The notes below the pieces were generated by a model. It did no database searches. It saw nothing but the letters and a program-made list of their open reading frames with translations, and had not been told where the DNA came from. Made by a program: the position numbers and the translations under genes. This document shows positions 21,347 to 28,634 of a DNA stretch of 30,594 bases, in pieces; within the stretch, counting starts at the first letter, position 1, and the number at the start of each line of letters is the position of its first letter. The DNA is from Clostridiales bacterium (GTDB lineage: Bacteria; Bacillota; Clostridia; Christensenellales; CAG-138). The stretch covers positions 1-30,594 of the forward strand of contig SFEL01000023.1 in NCBI GenBank assembly GCA_004557245.1, written 5' to 3'.

Positions 21347-22250
21347 GGGTAGTCCCTCCCTTCACGGATGCCAAATAGATGTTTGTCACATCAGGCCGCT
21401 CATGTCCCAACAGCCGGGATACGGTGAAATGGGCGTCCAACGGCGTCATGCCGCCATCGAAGAGAGATGTATACTTTTCAGCGGCGTAGGTATGTCGCAG
21501 TCCATGGAAGGTAATGCGCCTGTCCGGTGCGGTGGGGTCGCAGATGGCGTCACGGTGGCGGAGGATGAACTGCTGCATGCCGTTGATGACCCGGTCGGTG
21601 GGAATACCGTCCGGCACCAGCAGCTTGTGGCCGCGTTCGGTTTTGTCCAGCAGCCGTTGCAGCATCATGATGATACGGTCGTCCTCGATGGGGACGATAC
21701 GCACCTTGCCGCCCTTGCCTTTCACGGTGAGGGCGTTTTCCCGCAGCGCACGCTCCGCCGCGGCGGTGTCCATGCGGAAGCACTCGTGGATACGCAGGCC
21801 GGCGTAGCGAGCCAGATACAGGGCGAGAATGTAGTCCTCCCTCTCCTCCGCCATGGCGCGGCCGATCAGCTTGCCGAACTCCGGGTTCGTCCATGTACGA
21901 TCTTGCTGCCCGAAGCGGCGGCGCTCCAGCGCAATGCCCAGCTCTTCATTACTTGGCAGCGTATAACGTGGATGAGACATCTTGTCATGGAAGAAGCGAA
22001 TGGCGGAGAGGTCGGTCTTGACGGTGCTGGCGGACTTGCCCTGCGCCTGCAAATAGAGGACATATCTCACCAGATGCTTGCCGCTGATGTTCTCCAGCTT
22101 TTGCAGATGGTAGTGGGCAGCAAGGTAAGCGCAGAACCGCTTGACCGCCTCGTAGTAGCGATCCTTCGTGCGGAAGCTGCCCTGTCGGTTGTGCCGCGCC
22201 AGCTTGTCCAACTGGGTAACGAGGGTGTGGTAAATGCCTTTTGTGGTCAT
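21336..22250 (-). CDS. Second tyrosine recombinase, XerC/XerD-like
   Basis: ATG 22250 (GGAGA upstream) gives 304 residues; the frame extends further but without a ribosome-binding site. A SAM-like N-terminal domain (RYYEAVKRFCAYLAAHYHLQ, TVKTDLSAIRFFHDKM) precedes the catalytic domain: Arg in YAGLRIHE, KGKGGKVRIVPI (the beta-hairpin Lys), HGLRHTYA, LGHERPDVTNIYL with His and Tyr. All catalytic residues are present. It lacks the AP2 arm-binding domain, so it belongs to the simple XerC/D type rather than the E1/E2 integrase family. It may resolve multimers, act on the inverted repeat at 23197-23236, or substitute for the dead integrase. Confidence 0.92.
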   Translation of the reverse strand: MTTKGIYHTLVTQLDKLARHNRQGSFRTKDRYYEAVKRFCAYLAAHYHLQKLENISGKHLVRYVLYLQAQGKSASTVKTDLSAIRFFHDKMSHPRYTLPSNEELGIALERRRFGQQDRTWTNPEFGKLIGRAMAEEREDYILALYLARYAGLRIHECFRMDTAAAERALRENALTVKGKGGKVRIVPIEDDRIIMMLQRLLDKTERGHKLLVPDGIPTDRVINGMQQFILRHRDAICDPTAPDRRITFHGLRHTYAAEKYTSLFDGGMTPLDAHFTVSRLLGHERPDVTNIYLASVKGGTTRGE

Positions 22251-22531
22251 ATCAAAAAATCTCCTTGTAATCGTAGTCGTGTTCAGATGGACGCACTTCA
22301 CCCGTTGGCAAGGAGAGCCGTTTCCGGCGTATCTCCGCAGAAATGATAGACTGCCGCAGGCGGAAAGCCTTGGTGCTGCGTGCTTTTCGCGGCTTGCTTG
22401 TATGGCTGTCTCTCTTTACTTGTGCCAGGTCAGTACGCTGCCACATGGGGCAAATGTGCCCTGCTCCTATGGAGCGGTGGCGGACACCAGGCCGCTGAAC
22501 TCGGCTGCGGAAGGCTCCGCTGGTGTCCTGT

Positions 22532-22600
22532 GATCCGCCCGGTAGCGGATCTGAGAATATACGATACCCCGTATGGCCGGCGCCGCACTCTGACTGCGGC
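22532..22600. other. Three consecutive hairpins (possible transfer or replication origin)
   Basis: GATCCGC/GCGGATC (22532-22551), ATACG/CGTAT (22559-22574) and GCCGCA/TGCGGC (22582-22600) follow each other with 7-bp gaps. Such ladders are seen at oriT and single-strand origins of Gram-positive elements. No relaxase lies nearby to support this. Confidence 0.35.
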
Positions 22601-22768
22601 ATACAGGGCGGGAGCTTGCCTCTCCCTTGACGATTTTCCTGCCGTATCGTCCTGACGGCTTTTACAAAGATTTTTTCCTGATCTGCGCCGAATTGATTTC
22701 GGCGCGTTTTCTTTTCCTGCGGTATCGCGGCGATGGCAAGTGCCGCGACAAAAACGGTAAGCAAAAAC

Positions 22769-22787
22769 GCAGGAAGAATCTTCCTGC
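22769..22787 (-). terminator. Terminator after the decayed frame
   Basis: GCAGGAAG and CTTCCTGC pair around 3 nt and, read leftward, are followed by GTTTTTGC. The same stem sequence can also pair with CTTCCTGCGTTTGC at 22809-22822, so alternative structures are possible. Confidence 0.55.
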
Positions 22788-22829
22788 CGTTTCGGCTTCA
22801 TACGATCCTTCCTGCGTTTGCAGTATTGT

Positions 22830-22961
22830 TCAATTCTGATGACCGCCCGGTTTTTCCGGAGGGGTCATTTTGACATACTTCGGGTTCTTAATCAGAGCGA
22901 AAAGCTGTTGATAATGCTTTCCACCCGTGCCTGCTCTGCTCCGACCTAAATGCTTGATGCC
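22830..22961 (-). pseudogene. C-terminal remnant of an unidentified gene
   Basis: A 43-codon frame bounded by stops reads GIKHLGRSRAG, then GGKHYQQLFALIKNPKYV and KMTPPEKPGGHQN. Composition looks like genuine protein, but there is no start codon and the upstream sequence has stops in all frames. It is followed by a terminator. I take it as the tail of a deleted gene; the family is unknown. Confidence 0.4.
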
Positions 22962-23196
22962 TTAAGTACAGGCACATCATAGCACAGCGGCAGGGCGGCG
23001 TACAGGTGGAAAATGCCGCGAGAAAAATTTCCCGCAGCATAGTCATTGAAATACAAGGGCGCAATGGCCCTAATCTCAGACGGGAGCATGGTGCTCCTCA
23101 AGTACAAGCTTAACAACGTGTGCGATGCAGATTACAGACCTGCAAATGGTGCACAAAGAACAATGATAATTCTTATATACCACAATATATTGTAGC

Positions 23197-23236
23197 TGTC
23201 AACACTTGTATGCATATATGTACGTAAGTGTTGACA
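23197..23236. repeat. Perfect 11-bp inverted repeat in A/T-rich DNA
   Basis: TGTCAACACTT (23197-23207) and AAGTGTTGACA (23226-23236) flank an 18-bp spacer that is itself nearly palindromic (GTATGCATATATGTAC). Two 11-bp arms around a short centre resemble a XerC/D-type crossover site, and the right arm also contains a TTGACA promoter hexamer. Confidence 0.5.
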
Positions 23237-23318
23237 ACATCATTTCCCGTTGCCCGGATACCATTAAACCACTAAAACAGTATTGCTCACAATGAATATA
23301 CAGCAAATCTGTTATTAT

Positions 23319-23354
23319 AAAAGCACAGGCGCGGTTGACCCGCGCCTGTGCTTT
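23319..23354. terminator. Strong bidirectional terminator
   Basis: AAAAGCACAGGCGCGG and CCGCGCCTGTGCTTTT form a perfect 16-bp stem with A and T tracts on both sides. It lies 160 bp beyond the anti-sigma-like gene's stop and can end leftward transcription. Confidence 0.85.
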
Positions 23355-23517
23355 TATTCTTTTGAAATCAAACCGTGCTATTTTCCTTTCAGTGCCAAAC
23401 TCTCAGGGCAACTAAATCTCCCGGTTCATAACACCCAAATCAATAGTCATAATTGACTACCGCCCCATTCGCAGCATCAACATAGGCGATTCTACTCTAC
23501 ACCCTCCTTTCTATCCA

Positions 23518-25008
23518 CTAATAGATCCTGTATAGATAATACCAACTGTCGCCGGTGTTGTGCCCCGTCTCATCGGTTACATTGTTGTCCACCATGATGG
23601 TGTCGTTATCAAACCAGTCCGCATAATGCTCATTTCCGACTTCTTTCGTATCGCGTTCTATTGCGAAGAGCCGCATCTTTTTGAAATCTATGACGGACAG
23701 GTGGCACAGGCTGCCATTGGTAGCGTCCCGCTGGATAAGTGCAAGCTTATCGCCCTCCGGGCTGCCCACAAGTTCCGCATATGGCCAATCTACATCGGGC
23801 CACAAAGCTCCCTCTATCATATTCCGCTCTCCGCTTCGCAGATCAACGACATAGATATGGCGTTCTCCGTCCACCTCCAGCATATATGCACCTTCATCGT
23901 GCGGCACATATACCAGTCCGGGTGAAAATGGCTCCGTTCGTTCGGTGCCATGCCAGAGGGCATCAGGGTTTGTGAACGCCGTGGCCGCCGTGCTGCCAAC
24001 GACGCCGGCCGCCTGCCGCTGGACGTCAACGTTCCACGTTGTAATCATGCCGAAGTCTATCGGCGATGCGGGTGTCTCTCCACGTACATACGCCGCAAGG
24101 TCTGCCTCATCCACCGCGCCGCCGGTCAGCGAATGGCAGAAAAAGATGCCTTCACCGATGTAGCTGCACCCAGTCAGTTCCGCACCGCACAGTTCATCAA
24201 GGCAGGTGAGCGGTTCCGTACCGATCGCTGCACAGTAATACCTTCCTGCATTCAAAAGGAGGTATTTACCATCACGCGTTATATGAACAGCTTTGAGGAA
24301 CGGCAGTTCATCCATTACTGCGGCGGGAATCAGCTCCTGCACGCCATCCTCATACAGGTCGATGATAACGGGATATTTACCATCCAGAAGCAGGAGTAGC
24401 TTTTCGCCCGTGCCGGGTACAAATTGCAGCACCGCATATTGACCCGTCACGCTGTCGGGAAGCTCCACATAGCCGAGAGCACAGCGCCCCTCTTTATCCT
24501 CCGCCCACTCCAGATATACACCGTAAGCCGTTCCGTTGTACGAAAAGTCTCTGCGGGTGCTTTGCAGCTCGAGTTTGACCAGCTCACCGCCCTCCTGCTT
24601 ATACAAATCGTAGTGACTCCCTTGTTTGTACTCGATCTCATCGGAGCAGATCGCAAATAACCCATTTGCGGCGTGACCGTTGTTGGGAACACGCACTCTT
24701 GTGACGGTGATATTTTTCCCAGCCGCGTCATCGCCTGTGAGGGGTTGATCCTCTACCGGAACGCGTTCCACATGATCCTCTGCGGAGATATGAAAGAAGG
24801 ACAGGACTGCTGCACGGAACTCCTGATCCACGGCAAAGGCGACGGCGACAATGCACAGAAGGACGGCCAGCACAGCGGCAACACCAACTGTCATTTTTCT
24901 GAATCGCGGTCTCGCAGCAGCATCTCCCCTATAGTGAAAAGCTTTTGCGTCCAATACAGCGGCATCATTCACCGCGCCGATGGCATCTATCAGTTGACTG
25001 CTGTTCAT
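23518..25008 (-). CDS. Membrane-anchored anti-sigma-like sensor
   Basis: The protein has 496 residues. The cytoplasmic N-terminus (1-38, MNSSQLIDAIGAVNDAAVLD) is followed by one transmembrane helix at about 40-60 (VGVAAVLAVLLCIVAVAFAV) and a large extracytoplasmic part rich in beta strands and blade-like repeats (HITRDGKYLLLNAG, ELVGSPEGDKLALIQRD, YADWFDNDTIMVDNN), consistent with a beta-propeller. Its start overlaps the sigma-factor stop (ATGA). This arrangement is typical of an ECF sigma factor with its membrane regulator. There is no zinc-binding HxxxCxxC, so it is not a ZAS-type anti-sigma. The signal it senses is unknown. Confidence 0.75.
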   Translation of the reverse strand: MNSSQLIDAIGAVNDAAVLDAKAFHYRGDAAARPRFRKMTVGVAAVLAVLLCIVAVAFAVDQEFRAAVLSFFHISAEDHVERVPVEDQPLTGDDAAGKNITVTRVRVPNNGHAANGLFAICSDEIEYKQGSHYDLYKQEGGELVKLELQSTRRDFSYNGTAYGVYLEWAEDKEGRCALGYVELPDSVTGQYAVLQFVPGTGEKLLLLLDGKYPVIIDLYEDGVQELIPAAVMDELPFLKAVHITRDGKYLLLNAGRYYCAAIGTEPLTCLDELCGAELTGCSYIGEGIFFCHSLTGGAVDEADLAAYVRGETPASPIDFGMITTWNVDVQRQAAGVVGSTAATAFTNPDALWHGTERTEPFSPGLVYVPHDEGAYMLEVDGERHIYVVDLRSGERNMIEGALWPDVDWPYAELVGSPEGDKLALIQRDATNGSLCHLSVIDFKKMRLFAIERDTKEVGNEHYADWFDNDTIMVDNNVTDETGHNTGDSWYYLYRIY

Positions 25009-25562
25009 AACACATACTCCTCACTTACCAGACAAGTATGCAGCGCCTTACGAGTCCGATGAAGCATGACCTTTACTTTACTTTGAGAATAGCCAAACTG
25101 CTCGCATATCGCGGAAATAGAATCCAGATACCAGTACCGGCAGAGAAACACACGCCGCTCTGCGGTGGGTAGATCGTTGACAAATGTGTTGATCCTCTTT
25201 TCCAGATCAGCGGCAAGGACATCCTGTTCAACGTTTTCATGGGAGGGAACGCATTCGTTTAGCTCGTCCAAAGCAGCGGCGAGCTCACCGCCTCGCTTTG
25301 CCGCGCTGCGCTTTCTCCACCGGTCGATAGAGATGCGGCGGGTCAGTTTTCCCAAAAACGCAGATAACGCGGACGGGCGGTACGGAGGCATAGTATTCCA
25401 TGCGTCAAAGTATGTATCGTTGACACTCTCCTCTGCATCCTCTGCATCCGCGAGAATGTTGTAGGCAATGCCGTAACAATATTTCCCATATTTGATTGAT
25501 GTCTCGGTAATGGCGTCTTCCGACCTTATCCAATAAAGATCGACTATTCTATCATCCTTCAT
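25005..25562 (-). CDS. ECF-type RNA polymerase sigma factor
   Basis: ATG 25562 behind AAAGGAG gives 185 residues. Region 2 is at about 27-56 (YCYGIAYNILADAEDAEESV, NDTYFDAWNTMPPY, with SIDRWRKR as the 2.4 recognition part). Region 4 is near the C-terminus (LPTAERRVFLCRYWYLDSIS, ICEQFGYSQSKVKVMLHRTR). A negatively charged linker separates them. It should direct RNA polymerase to a small regulon, probably including its own operon. It is the first gene of the pair with the membrane sensor and is the only clear cargo of E2. Confidence 0.92.
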   Translation of the reverse strand: MKDDRIVDLYWIRSEDAITETSIKYGKYCYGIAYNILADAEDAEESVNDTYFDAWNTMPPYRPSALSAFLGKLTRRISIDRWRKRSAAKRGGELAAALDELNECVPSHENVEQDVLAADLEKRINTFVNDLPTAERRVFLCRYWYLDSISAICEQFGYSQSKVKVMLHRTRKALHTCLVSEEYVL

Positions 25563-25757
25563 ACCTTGCTCCTTTCCTTTAAGGGAAATATCCATCATCT
25601 ATCTACTCGCAAAAAACGCAGAAAGGTTACAGATATTTTAGCATACGTTGAAAAATCATTCAATTTGAAGAAAACCGTCTCTGTCAGCAAGTGTTTTGCT
25701 CGGCTTTCCGACATCTGTGCAAAACATCCCGGCATATACTAAAACGCACTATCACAA

Positions 25758-25803
25758 GAAGAACCTCCAATTCCTTGTAGCACAAGGGATCGGAGGTTCT
25801 TCC
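25758..25803. terminator. Long hairpin near the right end of E2
   Basis: GAAGAACCTCCAATTCCTTGT and ACAAGGGATCGGAGGTTCTTC pair over about 19 bp with two mismatched positions and a 3-nt loop (AGC). It insulates the sigma-factor promoter region from the element end. Confidence 0.7.
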
Positions 25804-25917
25804 TCGGTATGAATGGGTATAACGCAAAAGCATCCACGGCTTTTCGGTAAGGGTGAGTCATCCGTCCACCGCGTTTTCTGAGCTAAAGGCACAGGTACAT
25901 TCCGCGCGGCCACAAAA

Positions 25918-25940
25918 TTTAGCCTTATTTTTAGCCTTAT
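25918..25940 (+). repeat. Arm-type tandem repeat E (E2 right end)
   Basis: TTTAGCCTTATTTTTAGCC and TTAT repeats the left-end sequence at 19951-19973 exactly, on the same strand. It lies 116 bp before the right core. The GCCTTA units distinguish E2 from the CCCTTA units of E1. Confidence 0.7.
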
Positions 25941-26056
25941 AACTTCAAAATCCAATGATACAGTCCGGCAGCATTTGACAACATGATTTTCTGCAAACCC
26001 TGTATTTCCAACACTTCCCGGCATCGGTCAACACGACGCAAAATTGCCCTGCGGCG

Positions 26057-26080
26057 ATTCAAATCCGGGTGTCACCTCCA
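26057..26080 (+). repeat. tRNA-Cys-like 3' fragment, right end of E2
   Basis: Identical over 24 bp to 19871-19894, ending T-CCA. Upstream sequence gives no tRNA body, so this is a fragment. It marks where E2 ends and where an older element end (module B) begins. Confidence 0.8.
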
Positions 26081-26157
26081 GATGAAAACCTCGTAACCAT
26101 GCCGGTTACGAGGTTTTTCTTATGCTCAAAATTTCAGTTTTCCCTTATTTTCCCTTT
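26081..26157 (+). repeat. Solo element left-end module B
   Basis: It contains the same hairpin as module A (36 bp identical from 26079), a T tract, ATGCTCAAAATTTCAG, and TTTTCCCTTATTTTCCC plus TTT (26138-26157). No integrase or other mobility gene follows; the next feature is the terminator of the MBL operon. It is best read as the scar of a third, deleted element. Confidence 0.55.
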
Positions 26158-26166
26158 AACGGCGAA

Positions 26167-26200
26167 AATCCCCCTCCGGCATATGAGCCGGAGGGGGATT
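26167..26200 (-). terminator. Terminator of the lplA-MBL operon
   Basis: AATCCCCCTCCGGC and GCCGGAGGGGGATT form a perfect 14-bp stem with a 6-nt loop one base after the MBL stop codon, and read leftward it ends in TTTT. Nearly the same stem recurs at 30459-30484. Confidence 0.88.
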
Positions 26201-26201
26201 C

Positions 26202-26954
26202 TTATTTCATACATGTCCAGCGCAGCAGGCTGCCGCGGAGCAGCCCCGCTCTCCTCACGGGATGGTGGCCGCTTGCAGGAAATCGTCCAGAATATGCGTG
26301 CAGCCGCTCCGCTTCGGACACCGCCGCAGCGCGGAAATGCTCCGTGTCGTCCTCCGCAAAGGGAAGATGGTCGACGATGATATGGTCGGCGCGTATATGC
26401 TGCTCGATAAATTCCCGGCCCTTCCGCAGGGTGATCCACGGAAAATTCAGCAGCGCAAGGCGAAAGTGCTGTCTGGCTATCAACGGCAATAGTGCCGGCG
26501 ACGCCACGGCGCAGTCTCCCGGCAGCAGGATCGCCTCTGTCCCGTGGGTGATGGTCAGTCCGTAGTGGGACACATCGGCGGTATAGTGCTGGCTCTCATG
26601 GGGCAGGCGGTAAAAGTGCAGTACAGCACCTTCTACCACCGCTGTATATGCATCGCCAGACACCAGTTCCTGCTCTGCGAACTCCTTCTGCGGCAGAATC
26701 AGACGTGCCTTCGGCCAACGGAGGTGCGCCTCCGTTGTGAGCTGCTGCGAATAGTGGTCGGGGTGACAGTGGGTGTATACGATGGCATCCGGCGATTGAA
26801 ACGCCTCTGCTGTCCACAGCTGTCGGAGGCGCTGGGCGCGCAGGGTCGAAAAACCCGGTACTTGCACATCATGCAGCGCATCCACCCAGATACGGATACC
26901 GCCGGTCTCGATAACCACGCCGGCATTTGCGCTTAGCGTTACCCGAATGCTCAT
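26202..26954 (-). CDS. MBL-fold metallo-hydrolase
   Basis: A 250-residue metallo-beta-lactamase-superfamily protein. Its metal motif T-H62-C-H64-P-D66-H67 is followed by the second-site Asp in LPGDCAV (about 146) and a late His (IIVDHLPF). The N-terminal strands TLSANAGVVIETGGIRIWVD are typical of the UlaG/YcbL-like hydrolases. It should bind two metal ions and hydrolyse an unidentified ester, phosphoester or lactone. The ATG overlaps the lplA stop by 4 bp, so the two are co-translated. It is cytosolic, with no signal peptide. Confidence 0.88.
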   Translation of the reverse strand: MSIRVTLSANAGVVIETGGIRIWVDALHDVQVPGFSTLRAQRLRQLWTAEAFQSPDAIVYTHCHPDHYSQQLTTEAHLRWPKARLILPQKEFAEQELVSGDAYTAVVEGAVLHFYRLPHESQHYTADVSHYGLTITHGTEAILLPGDCAVASPALLPLIARQHFRLALLNFPWITLRKGREFIEQHIRADHIIVDHLPFAEDDTEHFRAAAVSEAERLHAYSGRFPASGHHPVRRAGLLRGSLLRWTCMK

Positions 26955-27949
26955 TCCACGCCGCCTCTGTTGCAGACGGTGTCCCGCACCTCCTCCGCCG
27001 TGACGGTACCGAAGTACTCCTCCAGCGGGAATTGGTGCAGCACGCGGTCAATGCTTTCCGGCTCCACGGCGCAGCCGCACAGCGCCTCCGTCACCGTTGC
27101 CAGCTCCCGGCGGGACAGGAAATCCCCGGAGAAGGCGATCTCCCGGATCACGCCGTTTCGCACGTTCATGTGTACCTCCAGCGTACCGCCGGCAAAGCGG
27201 CGGTGGTTCACCATATCATACGCCGGGGATTTGCCGTAATTCCAGTCCCATGTGGCGTATTTCTCATCCCGCAGGCGCTGTACCTCCCGCAATTCCTCTT
27301 CCATCAGGGTCGTCTCCTGAAACGCACCCTGTGCAAGCGCCGTGCGAAGGTAGTCCCAGAATGCGGGCAGGGTCATATCCTCCCGGAGGAAGCTGCGGAT
27401 ATTGCCGATGCGGGCGCGCACCGATTTGGCGCTCTTGGATCGGAACTTCTCCGGGTGGACAGTCAGCGCCCCCGCCACAAGAGACGGGTCGGAGTCAAAC
27501 AGCAGCGTGCCGTGATGGAGGACGCGGTCGCCGCTCAGACGCTGGGCTGTGCCGGAGACCTTGCAGCCGTCCACCAGTATGTCGTTGCGGCCGCTGGCGG
27601 AGGCGGGAAGCCCCAGCTCACACAGCGCCTTGACCACAGGCTCCGTGAAGCGCGCAAAGGACAGTTTTTCTTTCTCTCCCGCATCGGTGATGAAGGAGTA
27701 GTTCAGATTACCCAGATCGTGGTACACGGCGCCGCCGCCTGTACCGCGGCGTACCACACGGATGTGGTGCGCCTCCACAAAGTCGGCGTTGATCTCCTCC
27801 GCCGTGTTCTGGTTGCGCCCCACTACCACGGTGTTGTCGTTCTGCCACAGCAGCAGGTAGTCGCCCTCTGTGCGATGGGTCAGGACGTATTCCTCAAACG
27901 CCAGATTATAGTACGGGTCGGTGGATCGTGTTTCGAGATAATAGACCAT
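26951..27949 (-). CDS. lplA: Lipoate-protein ligase A
   Basis: ATG 27949 gives 332 residues, close to the usual length of about 330-340. The protein starts MVYYLETRSTDPYYNLAFEE, then LLLWQNDNTVVVGRNQN, the lipoyl-AMP-binding RRGTGGGAVYHDLGN (67-81) and SGTAQRLSGDRVLHHGTLLF with the adenylate-contact region. The C-terminal accessory domain is present. The enzyme attaches free lipoate to E2 subunits or the glycine-cleavage H protein using ATP. The frame extends upstream to 28057 through a hairpin, so the internal start is preferred. It is coupled to the MBL gene. Confidence 0.93.
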   Translation of the reverse strand: MVYYLETRSTDPYYNLAFEEYVLTHRTEGDYLLLWQNDNTVVVGRNQNTAEEINADFVEAHHIRVVRRGTGGGAVYHDLGNLNYSFITDAGEKEKLSFARFTEPVVKALCELGLPASASGRNDILVDGCKVSGTAQRLSGDRVLHHGTLLFDSDPSLVAGALTVHPEKFRSKSAKSVRARIGNIRSFLREDMTLPAFWDYLRTALAQGAFQETTLMEEELREVQRLRDEKYATWDWNYGKSPAYDMVNHRRFAGGTLEVHMNVRNGVIREIAFSGDFLSRRELATVTEALCGCAVEPESIDRVLHQFPLEEYFGTVTAEEVRDTVCNRGGVE

Positions 27950-27973
27950 GCGTAGCCTTACCTTTCCAATCAA

Positions 27974-28012
27974 GGAATACGCACCGATGGTTGGCGGCAT
28001 CGGTGCGTATCC
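27974..28012. terminator. Hairpin between the dctP chimera and lplA
   Basis: GGAATACGCACCGATG and CATCGGTGCGTATCC pair over about 14 bp with an 8-nt loop. It lies between two leftward genes and should end the upstream transcript; the T tract behind it is weak. Confidence 0.65.
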
Positions 28013-28088
28013 ATGATTTGAGGAGAGTATTCGTTGAATGAAAAAGACACTTGCCAACTGTATATGAAAGGGTTCGTCCTGTCAACCC

Positions 28089-28556
28089 CTACATATTGCC
28101 TGCATCGGGGTAGAGAAGCATCTTCCCCGGAACGCCCTGCCGGATCGCCGCCAGTGCATCCTCGTACTGCTCCAGCGTATAGCGGCCGCCGATGATCTTA
28201 TCCAGCTTGTAGTACGGGCCGCTCATCACCTTGGCAAAATCCTGCCAGGTGTCCCAGATCAGACGCCCGGACACGCCGGTACTCAGGCCCTCCAGACAGT
28301 CGGACGTAACGCCCAGAGAAGAGCTGGGGTACAGCTCGAACGTGACCTTTCCGTCAGTCTTGGCCTCGACCAGCTCCACGAACTTTTCGGCGGAAGCATA
28401 GACGGGGTCGGTGGCGGCAACAGACAGGTGCATCTTCAGCTTATAGGTGTCCGCGGTCTCAAATTTTGAGTTTCCAGCGCTTCCCTGGCCGCCGCAGCCA
28501 ACCAGGAGCGCTGCCGTCATGACCAGTGCCATGACCAGTGCGATGGTCTTTTTCAT
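28089..28556 (-). CDS. Chimera: TRAP substrate-binding protein N-terminus fused to a zinc-alcohol-dehydrogenase tail
   Basis: ATG 28556 (GAGGAGG upstream) gives 155 residues. Residues 1-95 are the start of a DctP-type TRAP periplasmic receptor: signal peptide with lipobox (LLVGC, Cys21), then YKLKMHLSVAATDPVYASAE, KFVELVEAKTDGKVTFELYP, SSSLGVTSDCLEGLSTG. From about 96 the sequence switches to the C-terminus of a medium-chain dehydrogenase: SGRLIWDTWQDFAKVMSG, LDKIIGGRYTLEQYEDALAA, IRQGVPGKMLLYP. The junction is near 28270. Neither half is complete, so it is a deletion product that would be secreted but cannot bind substrate or oxidise. The original operon probably served a sugar-acid pathway. 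Confidence 0.85.
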   Translation of the reverse strand: MKKTIALVMALVMTAALLVGCGGQGSAGNSKFETADTYKLKMHLSVAATDPVYASAEKFVELVEAKTDGKVTFELYPSSSLGVTSDCLEGLSTGVSGRLIWDTWQDFAKVMSGPYYKLDKIIGGRYTLEQYEDALAAIRQGVPGKMLLYPDAGNM

Positions 28557-28634
28557 TACAGTTTCCTCCTCATTTTTCAGCAATTATTTTTGTGTGAAGT
28601 CTCCCGCAGGATGACAGCGGGGTCGTCCACTTTC

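Larger units (their letters stand above)
22302..23517. other. Non-coding and decayed 1.2-kb stretch of E2
   Basis: No convincing intact gene occurs here. Long open frames at 22252-22801 have improbable composition (Arg, Ser and Pro rich, no ribosome-binding site). The region contains three consecutive hairpins at 22532-22600, a terminator at 22769, a short reading-frame remnant at 22830-22961, an A/T-rich inverted repeat at 23197-23236, and a strong terminator at 23319. It probably held mobilisation or replication functions that have decayed. Confidence 0.5.
19871..26080. mobile_element. Integrative element E2, about 6.2 kb, partly decayed
   Basis: Bounded by identical 24-bp tRNA-derived cores at 19871-19894 and 26057-26080. 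Just inside lie GCCTTA-type tandem repeats at 19950-19974 (left) and 25918-25940 (right), a different repeat family from E1. It contains a dead integrase next to the left core, an excisionase, a second intact recombinase, a decayed stretch, and a sigma/anti-sigma cargo pair. Its own integrase has lost catalytic residues, so excision would need help in trans. Confidence 0.8.

Noticed and set aside
22252..22801. Open frames on the minus strand of the E2 gap (for example 22252-22764)
   Set aside because: Arg/Ser/Pro-rich composition, no ribosome-binding site, overlap with hairpins; they look like chance frames in GC-rich DNA.
19800..26080. Complete tRNA-Cys genes at either fragment
   Set aside because: Neither copy has the complementary GGTGACA acceptor strand, D-arm or anticodon arm within 90 bp upstream; only the 3' end is present.
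168..26080. Relaxase, coupling protein or type IV secretion genes in E1 or E2
   Set aside because: No protein shows the three-His relaxase motif or VirD4/VirB4 features; the P-loop protein at 2751-4988 has helicase-like, not transfer-ATPase, motifs.
26057..26160. Module B as plain chromosomal DNA downstream of the tRNA
   Set aside because: It carries the same hairpin and tandem CCCTTA arm repeat at the same distance as the E1 and E2 left ends, which is not expected of ordinary chromosome. The possibility is not fully excluded.
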